Assembly (NCBI GenBank): GCA_012839325.1 | Contig: DUNQ01000053.1 | Coordinates: forward strand, 1-51,842 | DNA length: 51,842 nt | DNA from: Candidatus Cloacimonadota bacterium | Lineage (GTDB): Bacteria; Cloacimonadota; Cloacimonadia; Cloacimonadales; Cloacimonadaceae | Reading direction: 5' to 3' | Part shown: piece after piece, positions 33,223 to 42,541 of the stretch | Layout of the letters: each line of letters begins with the position of its first letter | How positions within the stretch are numbered: the stretch's first letter is position 1 | Notes under the pieces: model-generated | Databases searched by the model: none | What the model was told of the DNA's origin: nothing | The model's input: only the letters and a program-made list of their open reading frames with translations | Translations under genes and position numbers: made by a program

Positions 33223-34532
33223 AAATGAAGAAATATATTAAATATGTAGTAATCCTGATAATAGTAGTCATCGCAGTAGTCTTGTTCGTTAGATATAGAA
33301 AAGCTAAATCCGCTCCGGAATGGAGAATGGACTCTCCTTCACGCGGGGCTATCCGTGAAGTGGTCACCGCCACGGGTTCACTGAATCCTTATGTGCTCGT
33401 GAACGTGGGAACCGAGGTGAGCGGTAAGATTGAAAAGTTGTATAAAGATCACAATGAAAAGGTAAGAAGAGGCGAGCTTCTCGCAAAGCTTGATACCGAG
33501 CTTTTGGATACGGCGCTGGAAGTAGCACGAAGCGAACTGGCAAAATCCACCACATCTATGCAAGAAGCAAAGCTGGATTTTGACCTCCAAGAAGAGCTGT
33601 ATGATAAAGATATGACCTCGGAATATGATCTTACCAAAGCTCGCTTCCGCTATCAAAACGCGCAGCAAAACTTGGCAAACTCTCAGCTAAACCTGCAGAG
33701 AGCCGAAAAGAACCTCTCCAATGCGCATATCACCAGCCCCATTGATGGCGTGATAGTTTCGCGTGCTGTGGACGAAGGTCAAACCGTGGCCGCCAGCCTG
33801 AACTCCCCCACCTTGTATATCATTGCGAATAATCTGGATAAGATGCAGATCACCGCAGGTGTTGACGAGGCAGATATAGGCAAAATCAAGCTGGATATGC
33901 CCGTGGAATTCACGGTTGATGCTCATCCTAATCAGCTTTTTTATGGCAAAGTTCAGCAGGTGAGGCTAAATCCCATCACGGAATCAAACGTTGTAACCTA
34001 TCAGGTTATAGTGGACGCATCAAATCCTGATGGCAAGCTGCTTCCCGGCATGACTACAAATGTAACATTCATCCTGCAAGCTAGCCCACAAGCTTTGCGC
34101 ATCCCCGAAACAGCCACGCGCTTCCGTCCCAGCAAAGAGCTTTGGGAGCTCTTTGGCCTGAAATGGAACGACGATATTCTCATGGCAGGGCGCAATGCTA
34201 TTCAAGAAGCGATGAGCGCACAGCAAGCCAAAGCCGCTGAGGCTAAAGATGAGGCTGCAGAAGCACCCGGAGGCGGCAGAGGCCGAGGAATGGGTATGCC
34301 TATGATGGGCGGCGGAGGCGGTGGTCAAGGCATGAGCAAGTACTCCGTGGTATGGGTGCTCAAAAATGATGTCCCCACGCCAATGGCAGTAAAGACAGGC
34401 ATCTCAGACGGTGCATTCGTTGAGCTTTTAGAAGAAATGGACGACAAAACCACGCTCATCACCGGTGTGAAATATAATGATCCCAAAAAAGCGCCTACCA
34501 GCAACATGGGACCGGGAATGAGAAGATTCTAA
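33216..34532 (+). CDS. MacA-like periplasmic adaptor (HlyD/RND family)
   Basis: Membrane-fusion protein linking the MacB-type ABC transporter to the TolC-type channel. One N-terminal membrane helix (about 7-25) is followed by a lipoyl half-motif (VVTATGSLNPYVLVNVGTEVSGKI), an alpha-helical hairpin (about 85-165), a second lipoyl half (ITSPIDGVIVSRAVDEGQTV) and a beta-barrel domain. Between barrel and membrane-proximal domain an insert (about 325-370) is alanine/glutamate-rich and then almost pure glycine, methionine and arginine; this is unusual for MacA. The start may be the ATG at 33216 or the ATG at 33225, which has the better-spaced AGGGA. Its stop overlaps the ATPase start. Confidence 0.92.
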   Translation: MVKMKKYIKYVVILIIVVIAVVLFVRYRKAKSAPEWRMDSPSRGAIREVVTATGSLNPYVLVNVGTEVSGKIEKLYKDHNEKVRRGELLAKLDTELLDTALEVARSELAKSTTSMQEAKLDFDLQEELYDKDMTSEYDLTKARFRYQNAQQNLANSQLNLQRAEKNLSNAHITSPIDGVIVSRAVDEGQTVAASLNSPTLYIIANNLDKMQITAGVDEADIGKIKLDMPVEFTVDAHPNQLFYGKVQQVRLNPITESNVVTYQVIVDASNPDGKLLPGMTTNVTFILQASPQALRIPETATRFRPSKELWELFGLKWNDDILMAGRNAIQEAMSAQQAKAAEAKDEAAEAPGGGRGRGMGMPMMGGGGGGQGMSKYSVVWVLKNDVPTPMAVKTGISDGAFVELLEEMDDKTTLITGVKYNDPKKAPTSNMGPGMRRF

Positions 34533-35275
34533 TGAACACGCTTTTACTTGAAACTAAAGGACTTTCAAAGACCTATATCATGGGTCAGATAAATGTGCAT
34601 GCGCTCAGGGATGTGGATATAACGGTGAATAACGGTGAATTCATAGCTGTGATGGGCGCCAGCGGAAGCGGAAAAACCACCTTTATGAACCTCTTGGGTT
34701 GTCTGGATAAACCTACTGAGGGAAGCTATTGGCTCGACGAAGTGGAAGTCCATAAGATGAGCTCCGAACAGCTCACCGTGATACGCAATGAGAAGATAGG
34801 CTTTGTATTCCAAAGCTTCTACCTTTTGCCGAGAACCAGCGCGCTGGAAAATGTGGAACTCCCTTTATTGTATTCCAAAAAAAGCAGCGCTCAAGAGCGT
34901 AAGGCAAAAGCCATGCAAGCTCTTGAAATAGTTGGCATTGCAGATAGATCTACGCACTTTCCAAATCAGCTTTCCGGCGGGCAACAGCAAAGAGTGGCAA
35001 TCGCACGGGCTATCGTGAACGACCCCTCATTCATTCTTGCAGATGAGCCTACGGGGAACCTGGATACACGAACGAGTATCGAGGTGATGGCTGTATTTCA
35101 ACAGCTGCACCGTCAGGGTAAGACCGTAGTGCTTGTCACTCACGAGCAAGAGATCGCACGCTATGCAAATCGTCATATCACCTTCCGTGATGGCAGGATA
35201 ATCTCGGATATAATCAATGAAAACCCTGCTGATGCGAGAGTTGATCTCAAGAACTTGCCATTGGAGGAAGATTAA
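34532..35275 (+). CDS. MacB/LolD-type ABC transporter ATPase
   Basis: Energises the adjacent permease. In 247 residues: Walker [11 protein letters not shown]-loop in [20 protein letters not shown], signature LSGGQQQR, Walker [13 protein letters not shown], and H-loop VLVTHEQE. The [22 protein letters not shown] stretch is typical of the MacB/LolD/FtsE branch. Start shares one base with the adaptor stop; the permease follows after 3 bases. Confidence 0.95.
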   Translation: MNTLLLETKGLSKTYIMGQINVHALRDVDITVNNGEFIAVMGASGSGKTTFMNLLGCLDKPTEGSYWLDEVEVHKMSSEQLTVIRNEKIGFVFQSFYLLPRTSALENVELPLLYSKKSSAQERKAKAMQALEIVGIADRSTHFPNQLSGGQQQRVAIARAIVNDPSFILADEPTGNLDTRTSIEVMAVFQQLHRQGKTVVLVTHEQEIARYANRHITFRDGRIISDIINENPADARVDLKNLPLEED

Positions 35276-35278
35276 GCT

Positions 35279-36487
35279 ATGTCGATATTTGGAATAATAA
35301 AAATTGCGTTGAAGTCTCTCACGAGAAATAAGACAAGAACCTTTCTTACCATGCTGGGAATCATCATCGGCGTGGCGGCTGTGATCACTATGCTCGCTAT
35401 CGGTCAGGGCGCTAAAAAGATCGTTGAAGATCAAGTAAGCTCTATGGGCACAAACGTGATCATGGCACATTCAAACTTTAGCGGAACGGCTGTGCGGCAA
35501 GCTGCGGGCGGGGGTAACCTCATCACAGTGGACGATGTGGAAGCCATGCGCGATCTGGATGGCTTGCTTTATGCTTCACCGGTTTATAACACCTGGGGAC
35601 AGCTGAAATATGAAGGCAAAAACTGGCGCGGAAGCATTGCCGGAGTGGATGCGGACTATTTCTTCATCCGCAACATGAGCATAGCACAAGGTGAATTGTT
35701 CTATGGCTCGGATGTGGAAAATGGAAACAAGGTTTGCGTTATCGGTAAAACTGTGGCAGATAACCTCTTTGGAGATATAGATCCCATAGATAAGGTGATA
35801 CGCATCAGAAACATTCCCTTCACCGTGAGGGGAGTGTTAACCGAGAAAGGTCAAAGCGTGATGGGGCATGATCAAGACGATATCGTAATCGCGCCCTATA
35901 CCACGGTCTTCCAAAGGCTTTTGGGTAGACGCTGGCGCGTGATGTCTGTGATAGTATCTGCACAAAGTAAAGATCGCATACATCTCTTGCAACAGGATAT
36001 ATTGGATCTCTTGCAGGCGCGTCATCGCGGTACTACCAGTGAGGAATTCATCGTGAGTTCGCAAACGGAGCTGGCAGAAACTGCAAACGAAGTCTCTAAT
36101 ACAATGACCATACTCTTGGCGTCTATCGCCGGCATATCGCTGCTCGTGGGCGGAATCGGGATCATGAATATCATGTTGGTTTCGGTGACGGAGCGCGTAA
36201 AAGAGATTGGCATCCGCATGGCTGTGGGTGCAGGAAAGCGAGATGTGCTGCTGCAATTCATCATCGAGGCAATCTCTATCAGCATTATGGGAGGTATACT
36301 CGGCATCTTGCTGGGCTTCGGTGCTGCAAAGATCGTGGGTAATACCATGAGTTGGAATATCGCCGTTACACCTTGGTCTATCGCGCTATCCGTGAGCTTT
36401 TCTATGGCAATCGGCGTCTTCTTTGGCTGGTATCCGGCAAAGAAGGCGGCAAACCTCAATCTAATCGATGCCTTGCGCTATGAATAA
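35279..36487 (+). CDS. MacB-type ABC permease (FtsX fold)
   Basis: Inner-membrane permease with an N-terminal helix (about 17-40), a periplasmic MacB_PCD domain (about 45-260) and three C-terminal helices (about 275-385). The FtsX-family motif GIMNIMLVSVTERVKEIGIRMAVGA and the ending WYPAKKAANLNLIDALRYE are diagnostic. Unlike E. coli MacB, the ATPase is a separate gene. With the TolC and MacA-like genes it forms a pump for exporting peptides, lipids or drugs from the periplasm. A strong terminator follows. Confidence 0.95.
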   Translation: MSIFGIIKIALKSLTRNKTRTFLTMLGIIIGVAAVITMLAIGQGAKKIVEDQVSSMGTNVIMAHSNFSGTAVRQAAGGGNLITVDDVEAMRDLDGLLYASPVYNTWGQLKYEGKNWRGSIAGVDADYFFIRNMSIAQGELFYGSDVENGNKVCVIGKTVADNLFGDIDPIDKVIRIRNIPFTVRGVLTEKGQSVMGHDQDDIVIAPYTTVFQRLLGRRWRVMSVIVSAQSKDRIHLLQQDILDLLQARHRGTTSEEFIVSSQTELAETANEVSNTMTILLASIAGISLLVGGIGIMNIMLVSVTERVKEIGIRMAVGAGKRDVLLQFIIEAISISIMGGILGILLGFGAAKIVGNTMSWNIAVTPWSIALSVSFSMAIGVFFGWYPAKKAANLNLIDALRYE

Positions 36488-36517
36488 TTAGATCAAATAA
36501 CAATATAAAGACTTAAG

Positions 36518-36548
36518 TATCCGGCTCCGATGTGAGTCGGATATTTTT
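36518..36548 (+). terminator. Terminator of the efflux operon
   Basis: TATCCGGCTC (36518-36527) pairs with GAGTCGGATA (36534-36543) over ten positions with one G-U pair, around a six-base loop, followed by five T. Confidence 0.9.
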
Positions 36549-36583
36549 CTTGACATGAACTTTAGTTTGATAAGGCTTGCAGG

Positions 36584-39500
36584 ATGCTGAGAAATCAATC
36601 TTTCCAAAAAGAAAAGCAGGAGCGCTTGAAGAAGACCATCGATATGGTCACCCGCCTCTATGTCTATATTCTGAAAAGCGATAGCCAGATATCGGGCGCA
36701 GAGATAGAGATCCTTTATTCGCTACTCATCAATCTCTTTGCACAGGTGGATGTATCTTGGGAAACCTATGTAAAAGAGATAGTGGAAAGTGAATATCGCA
36801 TTGAGGATGTCTTTGTGTATCTGGATAGACATCTCTCGGTTTTCGATAAGATAAGGTTGATTCAATCGCTGGTGATCATGGCAAATACTGAGGCGGATTT
36901 TGCAATCAGCGACCTCACCGAGATCATGGAGCTGGCGAAGAATCTCAATATTAGTGCGGCTACTTTCCTGCCGCTTATTGATCACTTTGAAAAGCAAGCT
37001 CAGGAGTCCGTGCATATCGTCTGCCGTCATCATCTCAGCCATGTAAAGCATTCTGTATTTTCGGATTACGTGGTCTTTGGGCATGGTGATCCGGCGGATA
37101 TTCAATATAGGGATTCAAGGCTCAGCGCTTATGAAGGGGCTATCTTTGCTATCGATAAGTATATGTTTCTCAGCGTTGGAAGCGGTAGTAATGCCATCTT
37201 GGACGGACAAAAGGCGGAGCAAAATGCTATTCATCTGCTAAATGAATCTTCCGTCTTGATGATTGCTGATCGTGAGTATAGCTATTCTTGTTTGCAAAAG
37301 ATGTATTCACAAAGAGATCAGGCGGATGATATAGTCTTCCGTAAGCCGGAATATGAGTTTATCTTCCGTAAGTTTAAGAGTTCATATAGCATTGTGGTTT
37401 ACAACGGATCGATGAGCCTAAACGGCAGAGAGATGTCTCACAATCGGCGTTATGAAGTGTTTTATGACGATACTTTGCAGATCAGGAACTATGCCCCCTT
37501 CCACCTGGGGATGGTGATACAAGATAGAGCTGTAATCGGCATAGAGGACTACCTTCCGCAGGCTTTATATATCATCTCGGATAAGGGTTATCTGCATATC
37601 TCACGAGAGGATAGTGATAAGAGCATCACAAGTATACAATATCGGGATGATGGCTTTTATATCTATCCGCCACGCAAGGGCTTTCAGGTCTTTATAAATC
37701 AGCAGGAGTTAAGTGAGCCGCGACTCTTTAACCTCAATATAGATACCCTTACCATAGATAAAAAGAACTATAGAATCAATAACTTCTATGATCTGATTGA
37801 AACTCCTTTTGAGATAGAATCCTATGTGGTCACAGATATTAAGCACTACTTCCCTGATGGGGTGATGGCGCTGGATTCTGTATCCTTTGAAGCGAATAAA
37901 GGGCAGATGGTGGCAATCCTGGGGCAAAGCGGGTGTGGTAAATCAACTCTCACCAAAGTGCTATCCTCGGAGATCATGCCCACTTATGGTCAGATACGGA
38001 TAGATGGTAAAAACCTCTATACTAATATCTCATATTTTCAGGAGCATATTGCCTACGTTCCGCAAGACGACCTGCTTTATCCCAACCTCAGCGTGTATGA
38101 AAACCTTTGGTATAGGATAAGGTTGAGAATGCCTGAGGTGCAAAAGGAGATCCTTGAGCAAAAGGTGAATAATATCCTGCATCAGGTGAATCTAAGCCAA
38201 CATCGCGATACTATCGTGGGAGATTTTAAGAAAAAGAACCTCAGCGGTGGGGAAAGAAAGCGACTCAATCTCGCGCTGGAGCTGCTCTTTGAGCCTACCA
38301 TCATCATCTGTGATGAGCCCACCAGCGGGTTGTCTTTCAACGATGCGGAGCACATCATAGAGATACTATCAAGCCTTTGTGAGCAAGATAAGATTGTGAT
38401 CCTCACCATACATCAGCCAAATAGCAGTATCTATAGGAAGTTCGACCGCGTTATGATGATGGATATGGGCGGAAAGATTGCCTTCTATGGCACGCCTACG
38501 GAGAGCTTCCGCTATTTTGATGAAGAGCTGAGCATGCTGAGCGTGCGTAAGGCTGAGGTGGAGAAGAAAAGACACCTGCTCACTACCGACTATTTCTATG
38601 ATATAATCACCTATCCGCTTTATGACGAGATGGGACAGCCCGTGTATGAGCAAACTCATAAACAGGTGCAGGCAAAGCGTATGTTTCCGCCGGACTATTG
38701 GCGGGATAAATATAAGCGCAAGATGCTCTATGAGCTGATGCTCAGCGATGTTCAGAGCCTGCCTGTGCCCTCTGCGAGCGTGAAGCGAAAAGAGAAGAGG
38801 CTCAAGCCGAAGAGCTATTATATCTCTATGCTCTCCTTCATCTCGCGTAGCTTTAAGATGAAGATACGAAATCGTACCAATAATCTCATCACCTTCCTGG
38901 AAGCGCCGCTCTTGGGGCTGATCATCTCCTTCATCCTGCGCCATACCACCACGGGCGTATACTCTTATGCCGAAAACAATAACATCTCTATATATATATT
39001 TGTTTCCATCATTGCTTTCATCTTTTTGGGGATGTCGAACTCTATGGAGGAGATACTAAGCGAGAGAAAGATCATCCTGCGTGAGAGACTGATGAATCTT
39101 AAGGCGAGCAACTATCAGTTCTCAAAGCTCTTGGTACTATCCTTCTTTGGGCTGATACAAGCTGTATTGTATCACAGCATCGCAGCGCTGGTCTTGGATA
39201 TACGCGGGCTAAGCTTTATAAATATCTTCTATTTCTATCTGGCGTCGCTCATAGGCAATTCCATAGGGCTGCTTACCTCTGCTTTTATCAAAGAAAATAG
39301 AGCGATCATAAACTTCCTGCCGCTGATACTCATTCCGCAGATTATCTTTGGCGGTGCGGTGATAGAATTTGAGAGAATGAACCACGATCTTAAGCTCTAT
39401 GAAAAGCATCCCATCCCTGAGATTGTGCAGGTCGTGCCCTCACGCTGGCTCTTTGAGGGACTCGCCACAGCTTATGCCAAAAATACCGCATTTCATAAGA

Positions 39501-39850
39501 AATTGAACACTATTAAGAAAAAAGAATTGACATATTTGCAAGGCTACAGGAATGCTACAATCAGTAGCTCCCAGTTCCAAAAGAAGCGAACTGAGATCTA
39601 TTATGCAAAAACAAAACTCGCTGAAAAGTGGGATCCTAACCGCATTGTGAACGGCTATTTGAACTCTGCCGTGAGCATCATGGATGGCAGGGTTCTAAAC
39701 AGCGGGAAGAATGAGTTTCTCTCTTCCATCAAGCTGGTGGGGAGATATAGACGCAAAACATGGAACTATAATGCACTGGTGATAATGCTTTTTGCCTTGG
39801 CGCTGAATCTTATCACCTGGATTAAGATAAAATATTATTTTAAAGAATAA
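36584..39850 (+). CDS. ABCG-type half-transporter fused to TerB-like and FHA-like domains
   Basis: Single protein (1088 residues). Residues about 14-135 form an all-helical acidic domain like TerB (DMVTRLYVYILKSDSQISGAEIEIL). About 150-410 is beta-rich with two FHA-like stretches (VVYNGSMSLNGREM; LFNLNIDTLTIDKKNYRI). The ABC domain follows: Walker A GQSGCGKST (447-455), signature LSGGERKR from 553, Walker B IIICDEPTSGL. The C-terminal ABC2 membrane domain (about 790-1080) has about six helices and a large extracytoplasmic loop before the last one. Nucleotide-binding before membrane domain is the ABCG order. Similar fusions are known in Bacteroidota-like bacteria; the substrate is unknown. A lipoprotein gene follows after 12 bases. 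Confidence 0.88.
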   Translation: MLRNQSFQKEKQERLKKTIDMVTRLYVYILKSDSQISGAEIEILYSLLINLFAQVDVSWETYVKEIVESEYRIEDVFVYLDRHLSVFDKIRLIQSLVIMANTEADFAISDLTEIMELAKNLNISAATFLPLIDHFEKQAQESVHIVCRHHLSHVKHSVFSDYVVFGHGDPADIQYRDSRLSAYEGAIFAIDKYMFLSVGSGSNAILDGQKAEQNAIHLLNESSVLMIADREYSYSCLQKMYSQRDQADDIVFRKPEYEFIFRKFKSSYSIVVYNGSMSLNGREMSHNRRYEVFYDDTLQIRNYAPFHLGMVIQDRAVIGIEDYLPQALYIISDKGYLHISREDSDKSITSIQYRDDGFYIYPPRKGFQVFINQQELSEPRLFNLNIDTLTIDKKNYRINNFYDLIETPFEIESYVVTDIKHYFPDGVMALDSVSFEANKGQMVAILGQSGCGKSTLTKVLSSEIMPTYGQIRIDGKNLYTNISYFQEHIAYVPQDDLLYPNLSVYENLWYRIRLRMPEVQKEILEQKVNNILHQVNLSQHRDTIVGDFKKKNLSGGERKRLNLALELLFEPTIIICDEPTSGLSFNDAEHIIEILSSLCEQDKIVILTIHQPNSSIYRKFDRVMMMDMGGKIAFYGTPTESFRYFDEELSMLSVRKAEVEKKRHLLTTDYFYDIITYPLYDEMGQPVYEQTHKQVQAKRMFPPDYWRDKYKRKMLYELMLSDVQSLPVPSASVKRKEKRLKPKSYYISMLSFISRSFKMKIRNRTNNLITFLEAPLLGLIISFILRHTTTGVYSYAENNNISIYIFVSIIAFIFLGMSNSMEEILSERKIILRERLMNLKASNYQFSKLLVLSFFGLIQAVLYHSIAALVLDIRGLSFINIFYFYLASLIGNSIGLLTSAFIKENRAIINFLPLILIPQIIFGGAVIEFERMNHDLKLYEKHPIPEIVQVVPSRWLFEGLATAYAKNTAFHKKLNTIKKKELTYLQGYRNATISSSQFQKKRTEIYYAKTKLAEKWDPNRIVNGYLNSAVSIMDGRVLNSGKNEFLSSIKLVGRYRRKTWNYNALVIMLFALALNLITWIKIKYYFKE

Positions 39851-39862
39851 GGAGTAACGATA

Positions 39863-40660
39863 ATGAAGACTCGTTTAATAATTGCTGTCATAGCACTAAG
39901 CTTGCTATTCTCTTGGGGATGCAAGAAAAAAGCCGATCAGTTGCCTGATGAAGAGATGGCATCTATGATCACAACCTTCGCTCCGCTGCCTTCTTTTAAA
40001 GAAGTCTATGCGAGCTTGGATCAGGTTCAGGTGAAAGACATTGCCGCGGCAGTGCCCACCGAAATCTTTAAGACAAAGCAAGAAGAAGTTCGCAATGCGT
40101 TCTCACTGGGACTTCTCACCGCTGATGCAGTTCTCGCTGCAAAAGGTAGAGATAAGAACAAACTCAGAGACATCTCTGCTCAGATGATGAGCCTCACCGG
40201 CTTGCTCGGTCTCGAATCCGAAGTTAATCGCCTCGGGGACGAGATGAAGACCATGATTGAAAAGAGCGACTGGGATGGATTGGATAAGGCTCTCGACTTC
40301 CATAAAGAGGACGTGGAAAGCGCGCTCTGGGAAGCTGAGAACTATGACAACTATACACTTATGCTCATGGGTGGCTGGATCGAAGCCGCAAACCGCATCG
40401 CTTGGCTGGTGGATCAAGATTACTCTGCAGAGCGCACTAAGGTCTTGGCTCAAAAAGGAACCTTCAACCACCTTCACTCCAATCTTAAGCAAATCAAAAG
40501 CGAGCATGTGGTAGAACAAGCTGCCTTCCAAACTGCGCTTGAGAATGTGCAGGAGCTTAGAGAGCTGATCAATAGCGATCAAGACGGTGTTTATAACAAA
40601 GAACAAATTAAATCCATCATCGAGCTTACCGGCAATATCAAAGCCGCTTTTCAAGAATAA
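39863..40660 (+). CDS. Helical lipoprotein, unknown function
   Basis: Signal peptide with lipobox (LFSWGC, lipidated cysteine about 20), then about 240 residues predicted mostly helical, with no cysteine after the lipid site. The stretch NYDNYTLMLMGGWIEAANRIAWLVDQDYS stands out as aromatic and glycine-rich and may be a binding site. No family recognised with confidence. It starts 12 bases after the ABCG-type gene with AAGGAG upstream, so it is probably co-transcribed and may be an extracytoplasmic partner of that transporter or of the membrane proteins that follow. Confidence 0.82.
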   Translation: MKTRLIIAVIALSLLFSWGCKKKADQLPDEEMASMITTFAPLPSFKEVYASLDQVQVKDIAAAVPTEIFKTKQEEVRNAFSLGLLTADAVLAAKGRDKNKLRDISAQMMSLTGLLGLESEVNRLGDEMKTMIEKSDWDGLDKALDFHKEDVESALWEAENYDNYTLMLMGGWIEAANRIAWLVDQDYSAERTKVLAQKGTFNHLHSNLKQIKSEHVVEQAAFQTALENVQELRELINSDQDGVYNKEQIKSIIELTGNIKAAFQE

Positions 40661-40675
40661 ATCTCGATGTATCTA

Positions 40676-40740
40676 TTGAGCTGATGATCCCGTTTCTGCT
40701 GATACCGGAATCGGGACTCTTCAGTTCAAAAGCTCTTTTT
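40676..40740 (+). terminator. Stem-loop before the DUF6754-type operon
   Basis: TTGAGCTGA (40676-40684) pairs with TCAGTTCAA (40721-40729), nine positions with one G-U; an inner TCCCG/CGGGA stem adds five more. A CTTTTT run follows six bases later, immediately before the ribosome site AGGAG of the next gene. It could be a partial terminator that sets the ratio between the lipoprotein and the membrane operon. Confidence 0.5.
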
Positions 40741-40751
40741 AGGAGAATAAT

Positions 40752-41849
40752 ATGCGCAAGTGTATGCTCTTTCTTGCCTTTGTATTTTTGAGCACTTCGG
40801 TCTTTGCAAATGTCTTCATTGCCAAAGATTGCCCCTGTGATGACGGCACGGCTATAGACCTTTCTTGGGAGACCTGTCCCCTCACCGAATACGTCACCAT
40901 ATATAGGATGAATGACGATTCTAAGTGGGAAGAGATCGCCAAGATCAATCAGTCCAGCGGCACTTATAAAGATAGCGAGCTGGAAATCAACAAAGAATAT
41001 CACTATAGGCTACAGGTTCACTTCATCGATGATGATCTGTTTTTCGAGGCATCCGCAATCACTATAGAACAGTGGTTCAACACCAATAAGCTGGGCTTTC
41101 TCGTGATCCTGCTGCTCATCTGCTTTGCCATCATCTATTATATCATCGCTGCCCAAAGAGGGAAAGAGTTCTTTATTCGCCGCATATCTGGCCTAGATAG
41201 CATGGAAGAAGCAATAGGCCGCGCTACTGAAAAGGGTAAACCAATACTCTTCGTGCCCGGCATCAGCGATCTGGATAATATCGAAACCATTGCCAGCCTC
41301 ACCATACTAAGTCAGCTTGCTGAGAAGAGCGCTGAATATGGCACAGAGCTCATCGTTCCTTGCCGCTTCTCTATGGTGCTTTCGGCAGCCAAAGAAGTGG
41401 TGCAAGAAGCCTATATCAGAGCCGGAAGAGCTGATGCTTATAAAGCAGATAACATATTCTACCTCACTGATGACCAGTTTGGCTTCGTGGCGGGGATTGA
41501 TGGCATCATGCTAAGAGAACAGCCGGCGGCAAACTTCTTCTTGGGCTCCTTCTATGCGGAGTCTCTCATCTTGGCAGAAACCGGCTTCTCCACGGGTGCG
41601 ATACAAACGGCAGGCACGGCACAGGCTCATCAATTGCCCTTCTTTGTGGTATCTTGCGACTATACGCTTATAGGTGAAGAGCTCTTTGCAGCCAGCGCAT
41701 ATCTTTCTAAAAACCCTCAACAATTAGGTAGCCTCAAAGGGCATGACTTCGGTAAGATAGTTATCATCATCCTTATCATTGCCGGTGTCATCCTCGAGAT
41801 CCTCGGATATGGCTTCCTCAAAGAATTCATAGTAGGAGCTGTATCATGA
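40752..41849 (+). CDS. Membrane protein with FN3-like and DUF6754-like domains
   Basis: Signal peptide (1-19), a fibronectin-III-like domain (about 30-105: TAIDLSWETCP...YVTIYRMND...KEYHYRLQV), a membrane helix (about 114-134), a 200-residue domain (about 145-330) that I assign to DUF6754, and a C-terminal helix (about 335-357). The main domain alternates strand and helix (PILFVPGIS, ELIVPCRFSM, FFLGSFYAES, LPFFVVSCDYTLIGEELFAASAYL). The DUF assignment is from memory of the family and not from a search. No catalytic motif is clear. AGGAG lies six bases before the ATG. The stop overlaps the next membrane gene (ATGA); four membrane genes are tightly coupled here. Confidence 0.8.
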   Translation: MRKCMLFLAFVFLSTSVFANVFIAKDCPCDDGTAIDLSWETCPLTEYVTIYRMNDDSKWEEIAKINQSSGTYKDSELEINKEYHYRLQVHFIDDDLFFEASAITIEQWFNTNKLGFLVILLLICFAIIYYIIAAQRGKEFFIRRISGLDSMEEAIGRATEKGKPILFVPGISDLDNIETIASLTILSQLAEKSAEYGTELIVPCRFSMVLSAAKEVVQEAYIRAGRADAYKADNIFYLTDDQFGFVAGIDGIMLREQPAANFFLGSFYAESLILAETGFSTGAIQTAGTAQAHQLPFFVVSCDYTLIGEELFAASAYLSKNPQQLGSLKGHDFGKIVIIILIIAGVILEILGYGFLKEFIVGAVS

Positions 41850-42541
41850 AGAGAAATATACCCTTAGTCTTTGCCTTCGTGGCGGGGATGTTGGTCATCT
41901 TGGCAGAGTTTATCCCGCATAGACCATTCAATCAGATAGTATCCACTTTGGAAGGCTGGTTCATGATCATCTCCGGCTTTGCGATACTCTTGGGGCAGAT
42001 CAGCCTAATCAGGATGAATTCAAACAAGATAAGACATAAGTTGCCCGATTGGCAATATAGCCTCGCTGGCTTGATCAGCTTTGCGCTCATGCTCATCGTG
42101 GGACTACTTTGGGGCATGCAAGAGACACACGGCATCTTAGGAGAGGGACTTGGAATACAAGCGGCACTCGGAGCAAAGCCATTTGACTATCTCTTCACGA
42201 ACGCATTGCTCCCGCTCTCATCCACTCTCTTTTCACTGCTTGCTTTCTTTATCGCCTCTGCAGCATACAGAGCTTTTATATTCCGCAGCTTTGAATCAAA
42301 CCTACTGATGATAACCGCCGTGATAGTTATCATAGGACGCACCAGCTTAGGCTCCATGCTCACCGCGGGCTTGCCTGAATCACTGCAGTTTTGGCACATC
42401 CCAAACCTTGCAGATTTCATCATGGAATACCCCAATTCAGCCGCACAGAGAGCAATCTTGGTCTCGGCAGGACTGGGGATAGTGGGCAGCTCGCTGCGCA
42501 TCATCTTGGGCATCGAGCGTAGCTATTTAGGAGGCGACTGA
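41846..42541 (+). CDS. Six-helix membrane protein, unknown function
   Basis: 231 residues with about six membrane helices (roughly 8-22, 35-52, 68-92, 115-140, 150-170, 205-222). Conserved-looking loop features are EFIPHRPFNQ after helix 1 and LWGMQETHGILGEGLG after helix 3. I do not recognise a family. Start overlaps the DUF6754-type gene by four bases; the stop shares one base with the next ATG (TGATG). Likely a subunit of a complex with its neighbours. Confidence 0.82.
   Translation: MKRNIPLVFAFVAGMLVILAEFIPHRPFNQIVSTLEGWFMIISGFAILLGQISLIRMNSNKIRHKLPDWQYSLAGLISFALMLIVGLLWGMQETHGILGEGLGIQAALGAKPFDYLFTNALLPLSSTLFSLLAFFIASAAYRAFIFRSFESNLLMITAVIVIIGRTSLGSMLTAGLPESLQFWHIPNLADFIMEYPNSAAQRAILVSAGLGIVGSSLRIILGIERSYLGGD

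Noticed and set aside
36549-36572. TTGACA as promoter of the ABCG-type gene
   Set aside because: TTGACA is at 36550-36555 but no acceptable -10 lies 15-19 bases downstream; GATAAG is too close. The promoter may be elsewhere.
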